Below are positions 8,224 through 17,731 of a stretch of 64,000 nucleotides of DNA, piece by piece (within the stretch, counting starts at the first letter, position 1; each line of letters opens with the position of its first letter). The notes below the pieces were generated by a model that saw only the letters and a list, made by a program, of their open reading frames with translations, did not search any database and was not told the origin of the DNA. Origin of the DNA: Gemmatimonadota bacterium (GTDB taxonomy: Bacteria; Gemmatimonadota; Gemmatimonadetes; Gemmatimonadales; GWC2-71-9); NCBI GenBank assembly GCA_016874005.1, contig VGVQ01000014.1, positions 40,365 to 104,364 of the forward strand. The letters are read 5' to 3'. The position numbers were made by a program, and so were the translations under genes.

Positions 8224-10035
8224 ATGGCCAGCTATCAGAGCTACGACCACGATGTCTTGGTGATTGGCGCCGGCGGCGCCGGCCTGCGGGCCGCGATCGA
8301 AGCGGCGGCGAGCGGGGTCTCGGTCGGCCTGGTCTGCAAGTCGCTCCTCGGCAAGGCCCACACGGTCATGGCCGAGGGAGGCATGGCCGCCGCGATGGGC
8401 AACGTCGATGACCGGGACAACTGGAAGGTCCACTTCACCGACACCCTTCGCGGCGGCCAATACCTGAACAACTGGCGGATGGCCGAGCTGCACGCCAAGG
8501 AGGCACCCGCCCGGGCCCGGGAGCTCGAGGCCTGGGGCGCGATGTTCGATCGGACCAAGGACGGCCGGATTCTCCAACGGAACTTCGGGGGCCACCGATA
8601 TCCCCGACTGGCCCACGTCGGCGACCGGACCGGGCTCGAGATGATTCGGACCCTCCAGGACCACGGGATCCATCAGGGCATCGACGTCCACATGGAGGTC
8701 ACCATCTACCGACTGTTCCTCTCCGGGGGACGGGTCGCTGGTGCGTTAGGCTACGATCGCCAGAGGGGCGAGTTCCGGCTCTTTCGGGCCAAGGCCATCG
8801 TCCTGGCCACCGGCGGTATCGGGCGGGCGTTTCAGATCACCAGCAACAGCTGGGAGTATTCGGGCGACGGCCACGCCCTGGCGTGGGAGGTCGGCGCCCA
8901 GCTGCAGGACATGGAGTTCATCCAGTTCCATCCGACCGGGATGGTCTGGCCGCCCAGCGTCAAGGGCATCCTGGTCACCGAGGGGGTTCGGGGCGAGGGT
9001 GGGGTGCTGCTCAACAGCAAGGGCGAGCGCTTCATGTTCAACGACATTCCCGACAACTACAAGAACCAGACCGCCGATACGCCGGAAGAGGGCTGGCGCT
9101 ACACCCAGGGCGACAAGAACGCCCGCCGCCCGCCGGAGCTGCTCACCCGGGACCACGTGGCCCGCTGCATCATGCGGGAGGTCAAGGCGGGACGGGGCAG
9201 CCCCCACGGCGGGGTGTACCTCGACATCGCCTGGATCAAGGAAAAACTGCCTAACGCGGCCGAACACATCAGGAAGAAGTTGCCGAGCATGTACCACCAG
9301 TTCAAGCAGCTGGCGGACATCGACATCACCACCACGCCGATGGAGATCGGACCCACCACCCACTACGTGATGGGCGGCGTTCGAGTCGACGGCGATTCTC
9401 AGATGACCAAGGTGCCGGGCCTCTTCGCGGCCGGCGAGGTGGCCTGCGGACTCCACGGCGCCAACCGGCTCGGCGGAAACTCGCTGTCGGACCTCCTGGT
9501 CTTCGGGAAGCGGGCCGGCGAATACGCCGCGAAGTTCGCCCAGGACAACGCCAGTGGCGCCGTCGACGGGGGCGAGGTCGACGAAGCGATTGCCCACGCG
9601 CTGGCACCATTGAGCCGAAAAACCGGGGAAAACCCCTATCGAGTGCAGCAGGATCTCCAAGCCGTGATGCAGGAACTGGTGGGGATCGTCCGCCGGGAGG
9701 AAGAGATGGTGAAGGCCCACTCCAGTCTCGAGAAACTCAAGCAGCGGGCCGAGAAGGTGGCCGTCTCGGGAGGGCGCGACTACAACCCCGGCTGGCACAC
9801 CGCCCTCGATCTCAAGAACCTGATGATCGTCTCGGAGGCCGCGATCGTCAGCGCGATCGCCCGGAAAGAGAGTCGGGGCGGCCATTTCCGCGATGACCAC
9901 CCGGAGAAGAAGTCGGAATTCGGAACCTTCAACCACGTACTGGTGAGGACCACCGGCGGCGGAATGGGCCTGGCGAAGGCCAGCTACCCCGAGATGCCGG
10001 CGGAACTCAAGCAGTTGATCGAGGAATACAAGTAA
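8224..10035 (+). CDS. sdhA: Succinate dehydrogenase/fumarate reductase flavoprotein subunit
   Basis: 603 aa FAD-carrying catalytic subunit of complex II. Visible motifs are the FAD Rossmann site VLVIGAGGAGLRAAIEAA, the His of covalent FAD attachment in KAHTVMAEGGMAAAMGN, and the substrate loop HPTGM followed by TEGVRGEGGVLLN. TTHYVMGGV and the late FAD loop GLFAAGEVACGLHGANRLGGNSL are also present. All residues expected for activity appear intact. The start follows the sdhC stop directly and the stop overlaps the sdhB ATG by one base (TAATG), so the three are co-translated. Confidence 0.95.
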   Translation: MASYQSYDHDVLVIGAGGAGLRAAIEAAASGVSVGLVCKSLLGKAHTVMAEGGMAAAMGNVDDRDNWKVHFTDTLRGGQYLNNWRMAELHAKEAPARARELEAWGAMFDRTKDGRILQRNFGGHRYPRLAHVGDRTGLEMIRTLQDHGIHQGIDVHMEVTIYRLFLSGGRVAGALGYDRQRGEFRLFRAKAIVLATGGIGRAFQITSNSWEYSGDGHALAWEVGAQLQDMEFIQFHPTGMVWPPSVKGILVTEGVRGEGGVLLNSKGERFMFNDIPDNYKNQTADTPEEGWRYTQGDKNARRPPELLTRDHVARCIMREVKAGRGSPHGGVYLDIAWIKEKLPNAAEHIRKKLPSMYHQFKQLADIDITTTPMEIGPTTHYVMGGVRVDGDSQMTKVPGLFAAGEVACGLHGANRLGGNSLSDLLVFGKRAGEYAAKFAQDNASGAVDGGEVDEAIAHALAPLSRKTGENPYRVQQDLQAVMQELVGIVRREEEMVKAHSSLEKLKQRAEKVAVSGGRDYNPGWHTALDLKNLMIVSEAAIVSAIARKESRGGHFRDDHPEKKSEFGTFNHVLVRTTGGGMGLAKASYPEMPAELKQLIEEYK

Positions 10036-10790
10036 TGGCCAAGGCGACCTTCTCGGTCTGGCGCGGCGACAACGGCGCCGGTGCCTTCAGGGAGTACTCC
10101 ACCGAGGTATCGGAGGGCATGGTGGTCCTCGACGCCGTGCACCAGATCCAGGCGGAAGCCGCTCCGGACCTCGCCTGCCGGTGGAACTGCAAGGCGGGCA
10201 AATGCGGTTCCTGCTCGGCGGAGATCGACGGCCAGCCCAGATTGATGTGCATGACTCGGCTCAACCAGCTCGACCTCACCAAGCCGGTCACCGTCGAGCC
10301 GTTGCGGGCCTTCCCCCATCTCAGAGACCTGGTCACCGACGTGAGCTGGAACTACCAGGTCAAGAAGGGCATCAAGAAGTTCGCCCCGAGGAAGCCGGAC
10401 GCCGAGGACGGCACCTGGCGGATGCAGCAGGAGGACGTCGACCGGGTTCAGGAGTTCCGGAAGTGCATCGAGTGTTACCTGTGCCAGGACGTCTGCCACG
10501 TCCTCCGGGACCACCATCTCCACGACCAGTTCATCGGGCCGCGGTTCTTGGTGTATGCCGCGAACCTGGAGATGAACCCGATCGACACCGGCGACCGGCT
10601 CGATGACCTCCGGAAGCTGCACGGAATCGGCTACTGCAACATCACCAAGTGTTGCACCAAGGTTTGTCCTGAAGAGATCAAGATCACCGACAACGCCATC
10701 ATTCCGTTGAAAGAACGGGTCGTCGACGAAGCGTTCGACCCGCTGGCCAAGTTGATTCAGATCGTCACCGGGAAGATCCCTGGTCCGTAG
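10035..10790 (+). CDS. sdhB: Succinate dehydrogenase/fumarate reductase iron-sulfur subunit
   Basis: 251 aa electron-transfer subunit of complex II. The N-terminal plant-ferredoxin domain holds the [2Fe-2S] ligands in CKAGKCGSC, with the last Cys in RLMCMTR. The C-terminal domain carries CIECYLCQDVC and CNITKCCTKVCP, supplying ligands for the [4Fe-4S] and [3Fe-4S] centres that lead to quinone. It overlaps sdhA by one base. The next gene, a TPR protein, follows after 18 bases and may be co-transcribed. Confidence 0.93.
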   Translation: MAKATFSVWRGDNGAGAFREYSTEVSEGMVVLDAVHQIQAEAAPDLACRWNCKAGKCGSCSAEIDGQPRLMCMTRLNQLDLTKPVTVEPLRAFPHLRDLVTDVSWNYQVKKGIKKFAPRKPDAEDGTWRMQQEDVDRVQEFRKCIECYLCQDVCHVLRDHHLHDQFIGPRFLVYAANLEMNPIDTGDRLDDLRKLHGIGYCNITKCCTKVCPEEIKITDNAIIPLKERVVDEAFDPLAKLIQIVTGKIPGP

Positions 10791-10808
10791 GGTCAGAAGG
10801 AGGGTCTC

Positions 10809-11315
10809 GTGTTCCAGCCCAAACCCATCAGCCCGGCCGCGATCCCGGGCGCCATCGCCAAGGCCGAGCGGTATCGGTTACTCAACGAGCCGGAGGCGGC
10901 CGAGAGCATCTGCCTCGACGTGTTGGAGATCGAGCCCCGCCACCAGGAGGCGCTGATTCAGTTGCTCCTGGCCCGAACCGACCTGATCACCCGGGGGATC
11001 GCGGGGTCGGTCGCGGAGGCGCGGGCGGTCCTGCAGCGGTTGGAAGATCCCTACGACCGCGCTTACTACGCCGGGATCATCGATGAGCGACGGGGTCACG
11101 CCCAGTTGCTCAGCCCGAGCATCGGCGCCACGGTGTTGGCGTATGACTGGTTCCGCGAGGCGATGGCCAACTACGAGCGGGCGATCGAGCTCAAGCCGGC
11201 CGGGAACGACGACGCGGTGCTCCGGTGGAACACCTGCGCCAGGGTGCTGAACGCCCATCCGGAGATCACGCCGATCGCGGACACCGAGGAGCATCAGGTC
11301 GTCCTCGACGACTGA
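10809..11315 (+). CDS. Small TPR-like protein downstream of sdhB
   Basis: 168 aa soluble helical protein with a GTG start 18 bases after sdhB. Helix pairs such as AESICLDVLEIEPRHQEALIQLLLAR and AMANYERAIELKPAGNDDAVLRWN have the spacing of tetratricopeptide repeats, which mediate protein contacts. No signal peptide or catalytic motif. Position at the end of the sdh operon suggests a helper role, but nothing in the sequence proves it. Confidence 0.7.
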   Translation: MFQPKPISPAAIPGAIAKAERYRLLNEPEAAESICLDVLEIEPRHQEALIQLLLARTDLITRGIAGSVAEARAVLQRLEDPYDRAYYAGIIDERRGHAQLLSPSIGATVLAYDWFREAMANYERAIELKPAGNDDAVLRWNTCARVLNAHPEITPIADTEEHQVVLDD

Positions 11316-11368
11316 AGCGCGGGTCGAATCGGATTTCAGCTCGCCTCGAGGAGTCGGGAGCCGCCCGC

Positions 11369-12565
11369 TCAGTGCCGGTGGCGCCGGTAGTGCTGCAGGA
11401 GCAGATCCTTGCCGTAGTCGTTGCCGTTCGGTGTTCGTACCACGGCGTGGATGTGCTGCCGTGACGGCTCGGTGCCGTGAAGATGCCGAAGGTTGGCCGG
11501 CCGCTGGTGGTCGAACTCGATCAGCACCACCGGACTGTGAATCCGATAGTAGAACACGGCATCCGGCTCGATCTTCCCGATCCAGGCGAAGTAGGTATCG
11601 TCGAGATGGGCCTCGACTTCGGACATCTTCACCTTGGCGTGACCGTCGCGAAGGTTGCCCACGAAGAGGCCGATCAGATCGAGCAGCCGCCTTCGCTGCG
11701 CCTCGTCGAACGTCCGGACCGGCACTCCGGCATGGTCGAGCACGACATTGTCCTTGAACGCCTCGGTGAGGTTGTTGTTCCCGGTCTTGGACACCTCCAG
11801 CACGGCCGCCTGCCGCTGAACCTCGCTGAGCGACCGGGCAAGCGCGAGCCCGGCGTCCTGTTCGTCCTGGAGGATCGAGGTGCCTCGGTACTTCCCGGCC
11901 GCCGCGGTGACCGGCTCCGAACCAACGAACACGGGACTCATCACCACCTGGTCGCCGAGCACGAAGTAATTGACGATCAGGTGATGCCCGTCGAGCTGCC
12001 AGCCCCAGGGCTCGGTGGCCGACGGGGTACCCATCACCGTGATCCAGTAGAGCCACTCTCCGTACTCCTCGAAGTTGTCGCGGTTGAGTTCCCCCAGGGT
12101 GTGATTGAGGCGCATGATGTCGCGAGTCAGCCGGAGGCCCTTGGCGCTGAGGGAGGCTTCGAGGAGGTCGAACGCCGCCGCCCGTTGTGACTCGCTCATG
12201 GTGAGGAAGCCGACCCCTTGGCGGCGATAGAAATGCTGATTCATCCACTTGCGCCACTCGGGGTCGTCGACCGGATACGTGGCGGCCGCCCGCTGTTCCG
12301 ATGTCAGGCCCGCGAGGAAGGCCGCGGCGGCGGCCCGGACCGGCTCGGTCGACACCCCGGTCGAGCGGATCGGGAAGAGCCCCTCGAGCGGGATCCCGTT
12401 GCGGGTGATCCCCTTGAACGGCTCGGCCAGGCCTCGGGCTTCGGCCTCCCGGGAAAGGCGGTCGGCGCGCTGCTGAGAGGTCTCTTGCTGAGCGGCCGCC
12501 GAACTCACGGCGCCGACGAGCCACAGGATGGCCACCGCGGAGGAGAAATCGGGCACCCGGGTCAC
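11369..12565 (-). CDS. Exported DUF3500 family protein
   Basis: 398 aa protein with an N-terminal signal ([17 protein letters not shown]) and a DUF3500 body. Recognisable segments are [21 protein letters not shown] and, near the end, [10 protein letters not shown] and [19 protein letters not shown]. The conserved His and Asp/Glu residues hint at an enzyme or metal site, but the family's function is not established. The GTG start lies one base after the TAG of the upstream gene, so the two are an operon. Confidence 0.8.
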   Translation of the reverse strand: MTRVPDFSSAVAILWLVGAVSSAAAQQETSQQRADRLSREAEARGLAEPFKGITRNGIPLEGLFPIRSTGVSTEPVRAAAAAFLAGLTSEQRAAATYPVDDPEWRKWMNQHFYRRQGVGFLTMSESQRAAAFDLLEASLSAKGLRLTRDIMRLNHTLGELNRDNFEEYGEWLYWITVMGTPSATEPWGWQLDGHHLIVNYFVLGDQVVMSPVFVGSEPVTAAAGKYRGTSILQDEQDAGLALARSLSEVQRQAAVLEVSKTGNNNLTEAFKDNVVLDHAGVPVRTFDEAQRRRLLDLIGLFVGNLRDGHAKVKMSEVEAHLDDTYFAWIGKIEPDAVFYYRIHSPVVLIEFDHQRPANLRHLHGTEPSRQHIHAVVRTPNGNDYGKDLLLQHYRRHRH

Positions 12566-12566
12566 C

Positions 12567-13274
12567 CTATTTCGCCTTCTTCTTGAGTTCGCCGAAGGGG
12601 CCCTGGAGCGAGCCGTCGTCGTTCAGATCGAGCTCCAACGCGCCCTCCTCGCCCATCATCGTCACGAAGAGCTTCCCATCGCCATACCAGCACTCGCGGG
12701 TCTTGGTTTCTCCCATCAGCGAAAAGGTCACTTTCCCCGAGCGGAAGGTCATTTGCATCGGCATCGTCCCGTCGCCGGCGTACCGGCCCTCGACCTTGCC
12801 GGCGCAGCTCACCAGTCCGGGACGAGGGGGCTCGCCCGCCTTCGCCACGGCCGGAGGCGGCGCCTCACTCACGAACTGTATTTGATCGGGCTTGGCCCAA
12901 ACCGCGAGGTTGCCCGGAAGGGCTACCCGGTATTCCATCCCCATCCCGTCGATCACCTCGCTGTCGATCCACTTGCCCTGGTAGAGCACCCGGATCCGGT
13001 CCCCGACCTCGTAGACGCCATTGGCGCGGTCGTAGGCCGTCGACTTGCCCCGCCGCCTCACCTCCGCCGGGTATCGTTTCGTCACTTCCGGCCCGTTGAT
13101 GATCCGGGCCCGGAAGACATGCCCTTCCCGGGCGGTGACGATCGCGAGCACGAACCCCTGGCCAGTCGCCACGGTGATCGTATCGCCGGGATTCATTCCG
13201 ATGTTCTCTTGGCCGCGGAGTTCCAAGGGGAGGCCGAGCATGACGGCAACCAGGAGCGGATGAACGGTCGACAT
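12567..13274 (-). CDS. Secreted hypothetical protein
   Basis: 235 aa with a hydrophobic leader ([18 protein letters not shown]). The first half looks like a small beta barrel of the kind that reads out binding ([39 protein letters not shown]). A second region has one Cys pair ([11 protein letters not shown] ... [12 protein letters not shown]). It ends in a basic GELKKKAK tail. I recognise no family. It is the first gene of a pair with the DUF3500 gene. Confidence 0.65.
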   Translation of the reverse strand: MSTVHPLLVAVMLGLPLELRGQENIGMNPGDTITVATGQGFVLAIVTAREGHVFRARIINGPEVTKRYPAEVRRRGKSTAYDRANGVYEVGDRIRVLYQGKWIDSEVIDGMGMEYRVALPGNLAVWAKPDQIQFVSEAPPPAVAKAGEPPRPGLVSCAGKVEGRYAGDGTMPMQMTFRSGKVTFSLMGETKTRECWYGDGKLFVTMMGEEGALELDLNDDGSLQGPFGELKKKAK

Positions 13275-13375
13275 GGTTGACCCGGAGGTGGGAGGGCTAG
13301 GGGCCAGCTGGTTCCACCATTATCCGCCCGGTCGAGCCGGAGGGCAAGGGAACCCTTCGCACCGCGCGGCGGCCC

Positions 13376-13861
13376 TCAGCGCCCCCTACCCGCGAGCGAG
13401 GCCTCCACCTCGGCTTCCGTGAATCGCCGTGGCTCGACCGCCAATTCGCGGTGCCGGCTCGGCTTGGTCGCGGCCTCGACGCCGATCACCCTGGTTCCGG
13501 AGACCTTCACCATGACCTCCGCGGCGTCGCCGTGATCCTGGGCATTAGTGAGAATCAGGCTCCACTCGCCGCGCTCGCCCCACTGCGGCTTGAGGGCGTA
13601 GACCCCGGGTCGACTGGTCCGGTCGAACCGCAGCGCGATCGACTGTTTCCGGCCATCCACCAGACCGACCGCGCGGCCGGTCACGGGGTCGCCCGACTCG
13701 CCACCGTGATGGAAGACCCGCACCAACAGGAATGCTCCGCGGCTCGCCTGATCGAAGGGATTGGGAGGCAGCTCGACCGCGATCCAGGGCGGCCCGGCGT
13801 GCAAGGGGGCGGCGGCGAGAACGAACATGGCGAGGGGCGCGGCAAATCGGCTGAGACCCAT
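13376..13861 (-). CDS. Secreted hypothetical protein
   Basis: 161 aa with a clear signal peptide (FAAPLAMFVLAAAPLHAGPP). The remainder looks like an immunoglobulin-like or carbohydrate-binding-type beta fold (FLLVRVFHHGGESGDPVTGRA ... RPGVYALKPQWGERGEWSLIL). No catalytic motif. It lies 36 bases after the DUF4097 gene and may be the last member of the ECF sigma operon. Confidence 0.65.
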   Translation of the reverse strand: MGLSRFAAPLAMFVLAAAPLHAGPPWIAVELPPNPFDQASRGAFLLVRVFHHGGESGDPVTGRAVGLVDGRKQSIALRFDRTSRPGVYALKPQWGERGEWSLILTNAQDHGDAAEVMVKVSGTRVIGVEAATKPSRHRELAVEPRRFTEAEVEASLAGRGR

Positions 13862-13897
13862 GGCGACTCCGTTGAAGAGGACGCCAGATTGGACGTC

Positions 13898-14806
13898 TCA
13901 GCCGCCCGACGGGTTTGAACGGCTCCTGACCGTGATCGCGCCGGAGAAGGTCCGGACCACGATCGACGCGCCCCGACCCGCGCCGGATTTCTTCCCGACG
14001 GCGAAGCGAGCCGACCGGGGATGCTGGCGGAGCACATCGCCGGAGAAGTGAGTGGCGATCGGCGCACCCTTGATGGTGGAGAGATCGAATCGGGCATCGA
14101 GTTCGCGCGGCAGCGTGATCTCGACCGGACCGTCGTGGGTTTCCACCTCGAGCTGGCCGTCGAGGGGCACGGCGGTGCGGACCTCGACGCTCCCGGAGAC
14201 CGTTTCGACTCGCCCCGACAAGAGCTCGTTCGAGACGATCTCGACCTTGCCCTGCACGGTGGCCACTACGACATCGCCCCGGGCACCCGAGATCGTGACG
14301 GCGCCGGCGCCGGTCCTGGCCCGCACCACGGTGGCGTTTCCGGTGATCGAGACATTCCCGTCGATGGTCTCGATCGCGGCAACCCGGGGGCTTCCTGTCA
14401 GCGTCACCGCACCGGTCACCGAGCTGACCTCGATCTCTCCGCGAATCTCGGCGACGATCACGTCGGCCGTTCCGCTCTTCACCCAGATCCGAGCCCCCCG
14501 CGGCACCCGCACGTCGAGGGTGGCTGGCGGTCCGGTGAAGGACGGGTTCTGACCGTCGACGCCCAGCTTGGCGGCGCGGCGGGAGCCGCCGCCGAAGAGG
14601 GAGCCGCCCCGCGGCGGAACCGTCGCCCGTACCTCGATGGAATCCCGGTCCCATCCGGTGATCCGAGTCGTACCGACGAGGTTGTAGACCCGGAGCGCGA
14701 CATCGGGGTCGGCCGGGAATCCGAGCTGGCGATCCTGGCCGGCCGCCGAGGCGGCACCCGCGATGGTCAGCACCGCGATGGCGGCCGTCGTTTGGCGACC
14801 GATCAC
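13898..14806 (-). CDS. Exported DUF4097 (repetitive beta-helix) protein
   Basis: 302 aa with a signal peptide (AAIAVLTIAGAASAAG). A run of short beta repeats follows, with alternating Gly and Val/Ile (GTADVIVAEIRGEIEVSSVTG, GNVSITGNATVVRARTGAG), as in DUF4097. Such genes often follow an ECF sigma and anti-sigma pair and may be their target or a sensor. The track's frame starting at 15427 is an artefact. GTG 14806 is chosen; it lies two bases after the anti-sigma stop. Confidence 0.75.
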   Translation of the reverse strand: MIGRQTTAAIAVLTIAGAASAAGQDRQLGFPADPDVALRVYNLVGTTRITGWDRDSIEVRATVPPRGGSLFGGGSRRAAKLGVDGQNPSFTGPPATLDVRVPRGARIWVKSGTADVIVAEIRGEIEVSSVTGAVTLTGSPRVAAIETIDGNVSITGNATVVRARTGAGAVTISGARGDVVVATVQGKVEIVSNELLSGRVETVSGSVEVRTAVPLDGQLEVETHDGPVEITLPRELDARFDLSTIKGAPIATHFSGDVLRQHPRSARFAVGKKSGAGRGASIVVRTFSGAITVRSRSNPSGG

Positions 14807-14808
14807 CG

Positions 14809-15411
14809 TCAGCTCTCCCCGAAAGCGGATGCCCGCTCGAGAAACGCGATCTTCCGTTTGTACGCCGCCACCACCACGGCCTCGAGAGCGCGGTTGCTCG
14901 GGTCGGCGTCGAGCGCGGCCCGGGCTTCGGCCAGGGCCCGTTCGATCACCTCGAGGTTGCGTTCCAGCACGGCGCGGGTGCCGGGCGCAAGGGTCCCGCG
15001 CGACTCGCGATAGACCTCGCCGAGTTCTCGGGCGGCGTTCTGGAAGCCGAGTTCGAGTTGCGCGAACCCGCCGGGGTCGGGCTGAACTGTCCGCCGGACC
15101 AACGCAACGGTCGCGGCCGAGGAGAGCGCCATCAGGACGATGGCGGCCGCGGCGAGGCCCCACCACGGCGCCGCGAAACGACGGGTTCGGCGGCCGAGCC
15201 TCGGGGCAATGCCGGTCCAGAGGTCGCGGGCCGGCGCGATCGCGCGCGGCAGCGCCCGGGTCCGCTCGCCGACCCAGATCGCCGTCTCGACGTCGTCCCG
15301 GCAAGCCTGGCACCGGGCCAGGTGGGCGTCGAGCTGAGCCCGGGTCTCGGGCCCGAGGTTGCCCGCAAGAAGGCTGGGAATCGCTTCTCGAACGTCGCGG
15401 CAATCGTTCAT
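14809..15411 (-). CDS. Zinc-finger anti-sigma factor, single-pass membrane protein
   Basis: 200 aa. The N-terminus holds an anti-sigma zinc-binding motif (HLARCQACRDD, the H-x3-C-x2-C pattern). A transmembrane helix follows (WWGLAAAAIVLMALSSAATVALV), then a helical periplasmic region rich in Arg/Glu. It should bind the sigma factor encoded just upstream and release it on an envelope signal. Its ATG overlaps the sigma stop by four bases, which favours equimolar synthesis. Confidence 0.85.
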   Translation of the reverse strand: MNDCRDVREAIPSLLAGNLGPETRAQLDAHLARCQACRDDVETAIWVGERTRALPRAIAPARDLWTGIAPRLGRRTRRFAAPWWGLAAAAIVLMALSSAATVALVRRTVQPDPGGFAQLELGFQNAARELGEVYRESRGTLAPGTRAVLERNLEVIERALAEARAALDADPSNRALEAVVVAAYKRKIAFLERASAFGES

Positions 15412-15989
15412 CGGTCGAGCACCTCACGGAGCAGGCGGCGAGCCCGGAACAGTTGCGCTTTCGAGGTCCCCACCGCGACCCCGGTCAGCCCGGCGATCTC
15501 GGCGTGTTCATAGCCCTCGACGTCGTGCAGCACGAACACGGTCCGGGCACCGGGCGGGAGCATGGCGATGGCGGCGTCGAGGTCGAGCCGGTCGCCGACG
15601 TTGACCGGCAGTGAGGCTGCCATCTCCTCCTCGAGATCGGCCTTGGGGACGACCCGCCGAGTTCGACGCCAGGCGCTCCGCCGATCGGAGAGAATCAGGT
15701 TGACGGCCAGCCGGTGAAGCCAGGTGCCGAAGGCGCTGTCGCCCCGGAAGCTCCCGAGTCGCTCCCAGGCCCGGACGAAGACGTCCTGGGTCAACCGCTC
15801 CGCGTCGTCGCTATCGGCGGCCAGCCGCAGGGCCAACGCGTGGATCCGGCCGACATGGAGCCGGTACAGCCGCTCGAACGCCCGGTCATCGCCGGCGGCC
15901 GCGGTGGACACGTCGGGATCGACCGTCCTGGGAGCCGTGGCTTCTCCGGTGCCGGTATCGTGGTGCAGAGCAAGCGTCGCCGCAGTCAC
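15408..15989 (-). CDS. ECF-type RNA polymerase sigma factor
   Basis: 193 aa RpoE-like sigma factor. Region 2 reads FERLYRLHVGRIHALALRL ... AERLTQDVFVRAWERL with the core-binding and -10 recognition helices. Region 4 reads LPPGARTVFVLHDVEGYEHAEIAGLTGVAVGTSKAQLFRARRLL with the -35 helix-turn-helix. The start is GTG and there is an N-terminal extension of about 30 residues. First gene of a four-gene unit with anti-sigma, DUF4097 and a small secreted protein. I do not see a clear autoregulated promoter. Confidence 0.9.
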   Translation of the reverse strand: MTAATLALHHDTGTGEATAPRTVDPDVSTAAAGDDRAFERLYRLHVGRIHALALRLAADSDDAERLTQDVFVRAWERLGSFRGDSAFGTWLHRLAVNLILSDRRSAWRRTRRVVPKADLEEEMAASLPVNVGDRLDLDAAIAMLPPGARTVFVLHDVEGYEHAEIAGLTGVAVGTSKAQLFRARRLLREVLDR

Positions 15990-16040
15990 GAAGGGTTGGA
16001 CGCCGGCCGGGGCGGCGGGGTTTGAATCGACTTCAGGTCA

Positions 16041-17684
16041 TCAGCCAAGGTGGACGTCGATCCGGTGGTCGTCGACCGTCGTCTCGATGGTGACGCTCCC
16101 GGCGTCGGCCCGCATCTCGACGCCCGGGCTTTCGTCGATCACCACCGTGACCCGCGATCCCGGCGCAAGCCGGGTCACTCGCGCCGTCGTCGGGCGACCC
16201 CGATGCAGCGGGCTCGCCGTCGTCGTCACCACGTTGAGCGTCCGCCGCGCCCCGTCGAACCGCGCCCGGCGAATCCGCCAGGTCGGAAAGTCGACCCCCT
16301 CGAGCGTGGGCTCGCGGAACTTGACCGTGTTCGGGGCCTGGAAGATCCGGCGCCACTGCCCGGGGTATCGCACCAGGAGGGCTGGCATGACCCAGGCGTT
16401 CATCTGTCCCCGGGGCCACTCCTCGCCAAGGCCGAACCCGAACGCGAATTCGCCCCGGTCCCGATCCCAACGGGGTTGGTAGCGCGCCCGGATCCACTCC
16501 AGCGCGGCCCGATGTCGCTCCGAGTCACCAAGTTCCGCGGCGATGGCGGCGCCGAGACCGGTGACGATATTGAGGTCGACGTCGCCGTTGCCCCGCATCG
16601 AGAAGTACCCCGATCCGTCCGGCTGTCCCCGATAGAAGCGCTTCATCGCGCCCCGGGCCAGCGGCTCGAATAGGGTCGGATCCGCCGCCAGCCCGTGCCA
16701 GGCCGTCGGCATCCAGTTGCCGCCGTTCCCGTCCTTTACGTCGCTCAGGCCGATCCGGTTGATCGGATCGTAGTACCCCATCAGCCACTCGGGCGCGCCA
16801 GCCGCCGGGCCGACGAAATGGGTGGCGTAGTAACGCTGCCACTGGAAATACGGCTCGGAAAAGCGAGTCCCGCTCAGCTGGTCGTAGAGCAGCACGCCGG
16901 CACCGCTCAACGCATTGCACCAGGGATAGACCTTGGCCACTTCGCAGGCGATGCCTTCCTCGTGGGCGCGCCACTGGTCGGCCAGCAGGCGGTTGAGCCC
17001 GCGCTGAGTGTGGCGCCACTGGTGAGCATCGTCGTACCGGATGGTGAACGGCCGCTCGTACTTCCCGTCGTCGGCGACGTAGCCGTACATCGACAGTACG
17101 AGGTTCAGGTACCCCTTGTACATCAGACCGTACCGGCCGGCCGCGCGAATCGGGTCCGGGTCGAACGGCTCGCCCTGGGAGCCGTTCCCCGCCCATCCCG
17201 GCAGGTTGTAGCGGCCCCACCAGCCCTCGGGAATGATCCTCTCGAACGCCGCCGGGTACGCTCCGCGGCCCGGATCGTCGCCCCGGTGCTCGATCCACTC
17301 CCAGAACGACCAGTACTCGAGGTAGCGATCGCCCAGGAAGCCGAGGATCTTGGCGTACTCCTCGCGCCAGGCGGGCGTGGTCTCGGCCATGAGCCCCATC
17401 GACCATGAGAGCCACGTCAGCTCGTACCGGGCGTACTGCATCGTCGGAGCGAACGACGTGGTGTCCCATTGGGGCCCAACGATGTCTTCTTTGTGCCACG
17501 TCCCGCCGAGGGACACCTTGCGATCGAGATGGGCAAGCCAACCCATTGCCTCGTCCGACAGCTCGACGCTCGGATCGGCCGGAGGAAGGCGCCGCGGCGC
17601 GGCAGCGACGGCGGGTCGGAGCAGGCCGACCCCGGGCGTGACCGCGGTGGCGGCGAGCGAGGTCAGGAAACGGCGACGCTCCAT
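16041..17684 (-). CDS. Exported linalool dehydratase/isomerase-like protein
   Basis: 547 aa. The N-terminus has a twin-arginine-type signal (RRRFLTSLAATAV) with cleavage near AVAAAP. The body resembles the Ldi family (alpha/alpha barrel): YKGYLNLVLSMYG, a YDDAHQWRHTQ segment, and GIACEVAKVYPWCN. Its Cys247 and Cys256 are nine residues apart, the spacing I recall for the catalytic Cys pair of Castellaniella linalool dehydratase. A beta-rich C-terminal part of ~120 residues follows. Ldi itself is periplasmic, which agrees with the signal. The substrate is unknown; terpene, sugar or polyketide substrates are all possible. Start set at ATG 17684, before the signal. Confidence 0.65.
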   Translation of the reverse strand: MERRRFLTSLAATAVTPGVGLLRPAVAAAPRRLPPADPSVELSDEAMGWLAHLDRKVSLGGTWHKEDIVGPQWDTTSFAPTMQYARYELTWLSWSMGLMAETTPAWREEYAKILGFLGDRYLEYWSFWEWIEHRGDDPGRGAYPAAFERIIPEGWWGRYNLPGWAGNGSQGEPFDPDPIRAAGRYGLMYKGYLNLVLSMYGYVADDGKYERPFTIRYDDAHQWRHTQRGLNRLLADQWRAHEEGIACEVAKVYPWCNALSGAGVLLYDQLSGTRFSEPYFQWQRYYATHFVGPAAGAPEWLMGYYDPINRIGLSDVKDGNGGNWMPTAWHGLAADPTLFEPLARGAMKRFYRGQPDGSGYFSMRGNGDVDLNIVTGLGAAIAAELGDSERHRAALEWIRARYQPRWDRDRGEFAFGFGLGEEWPRGQMNAWVMPALLVRYPGQWRRIFQAPNTVKFREPTLEGVDFPTWRIRRARFDGARRTLNVVTTTASPLHRGRPTTARVTRLAPGSRVTVVIDESPGVEMRADAGSVTIETTVDDHRIDVHLG

Positions 17685-17731
17685 GGCGATCGGTCCGAGG
17701 AGGGTGTCGACCGAATCTAGCAACCTGGGAG

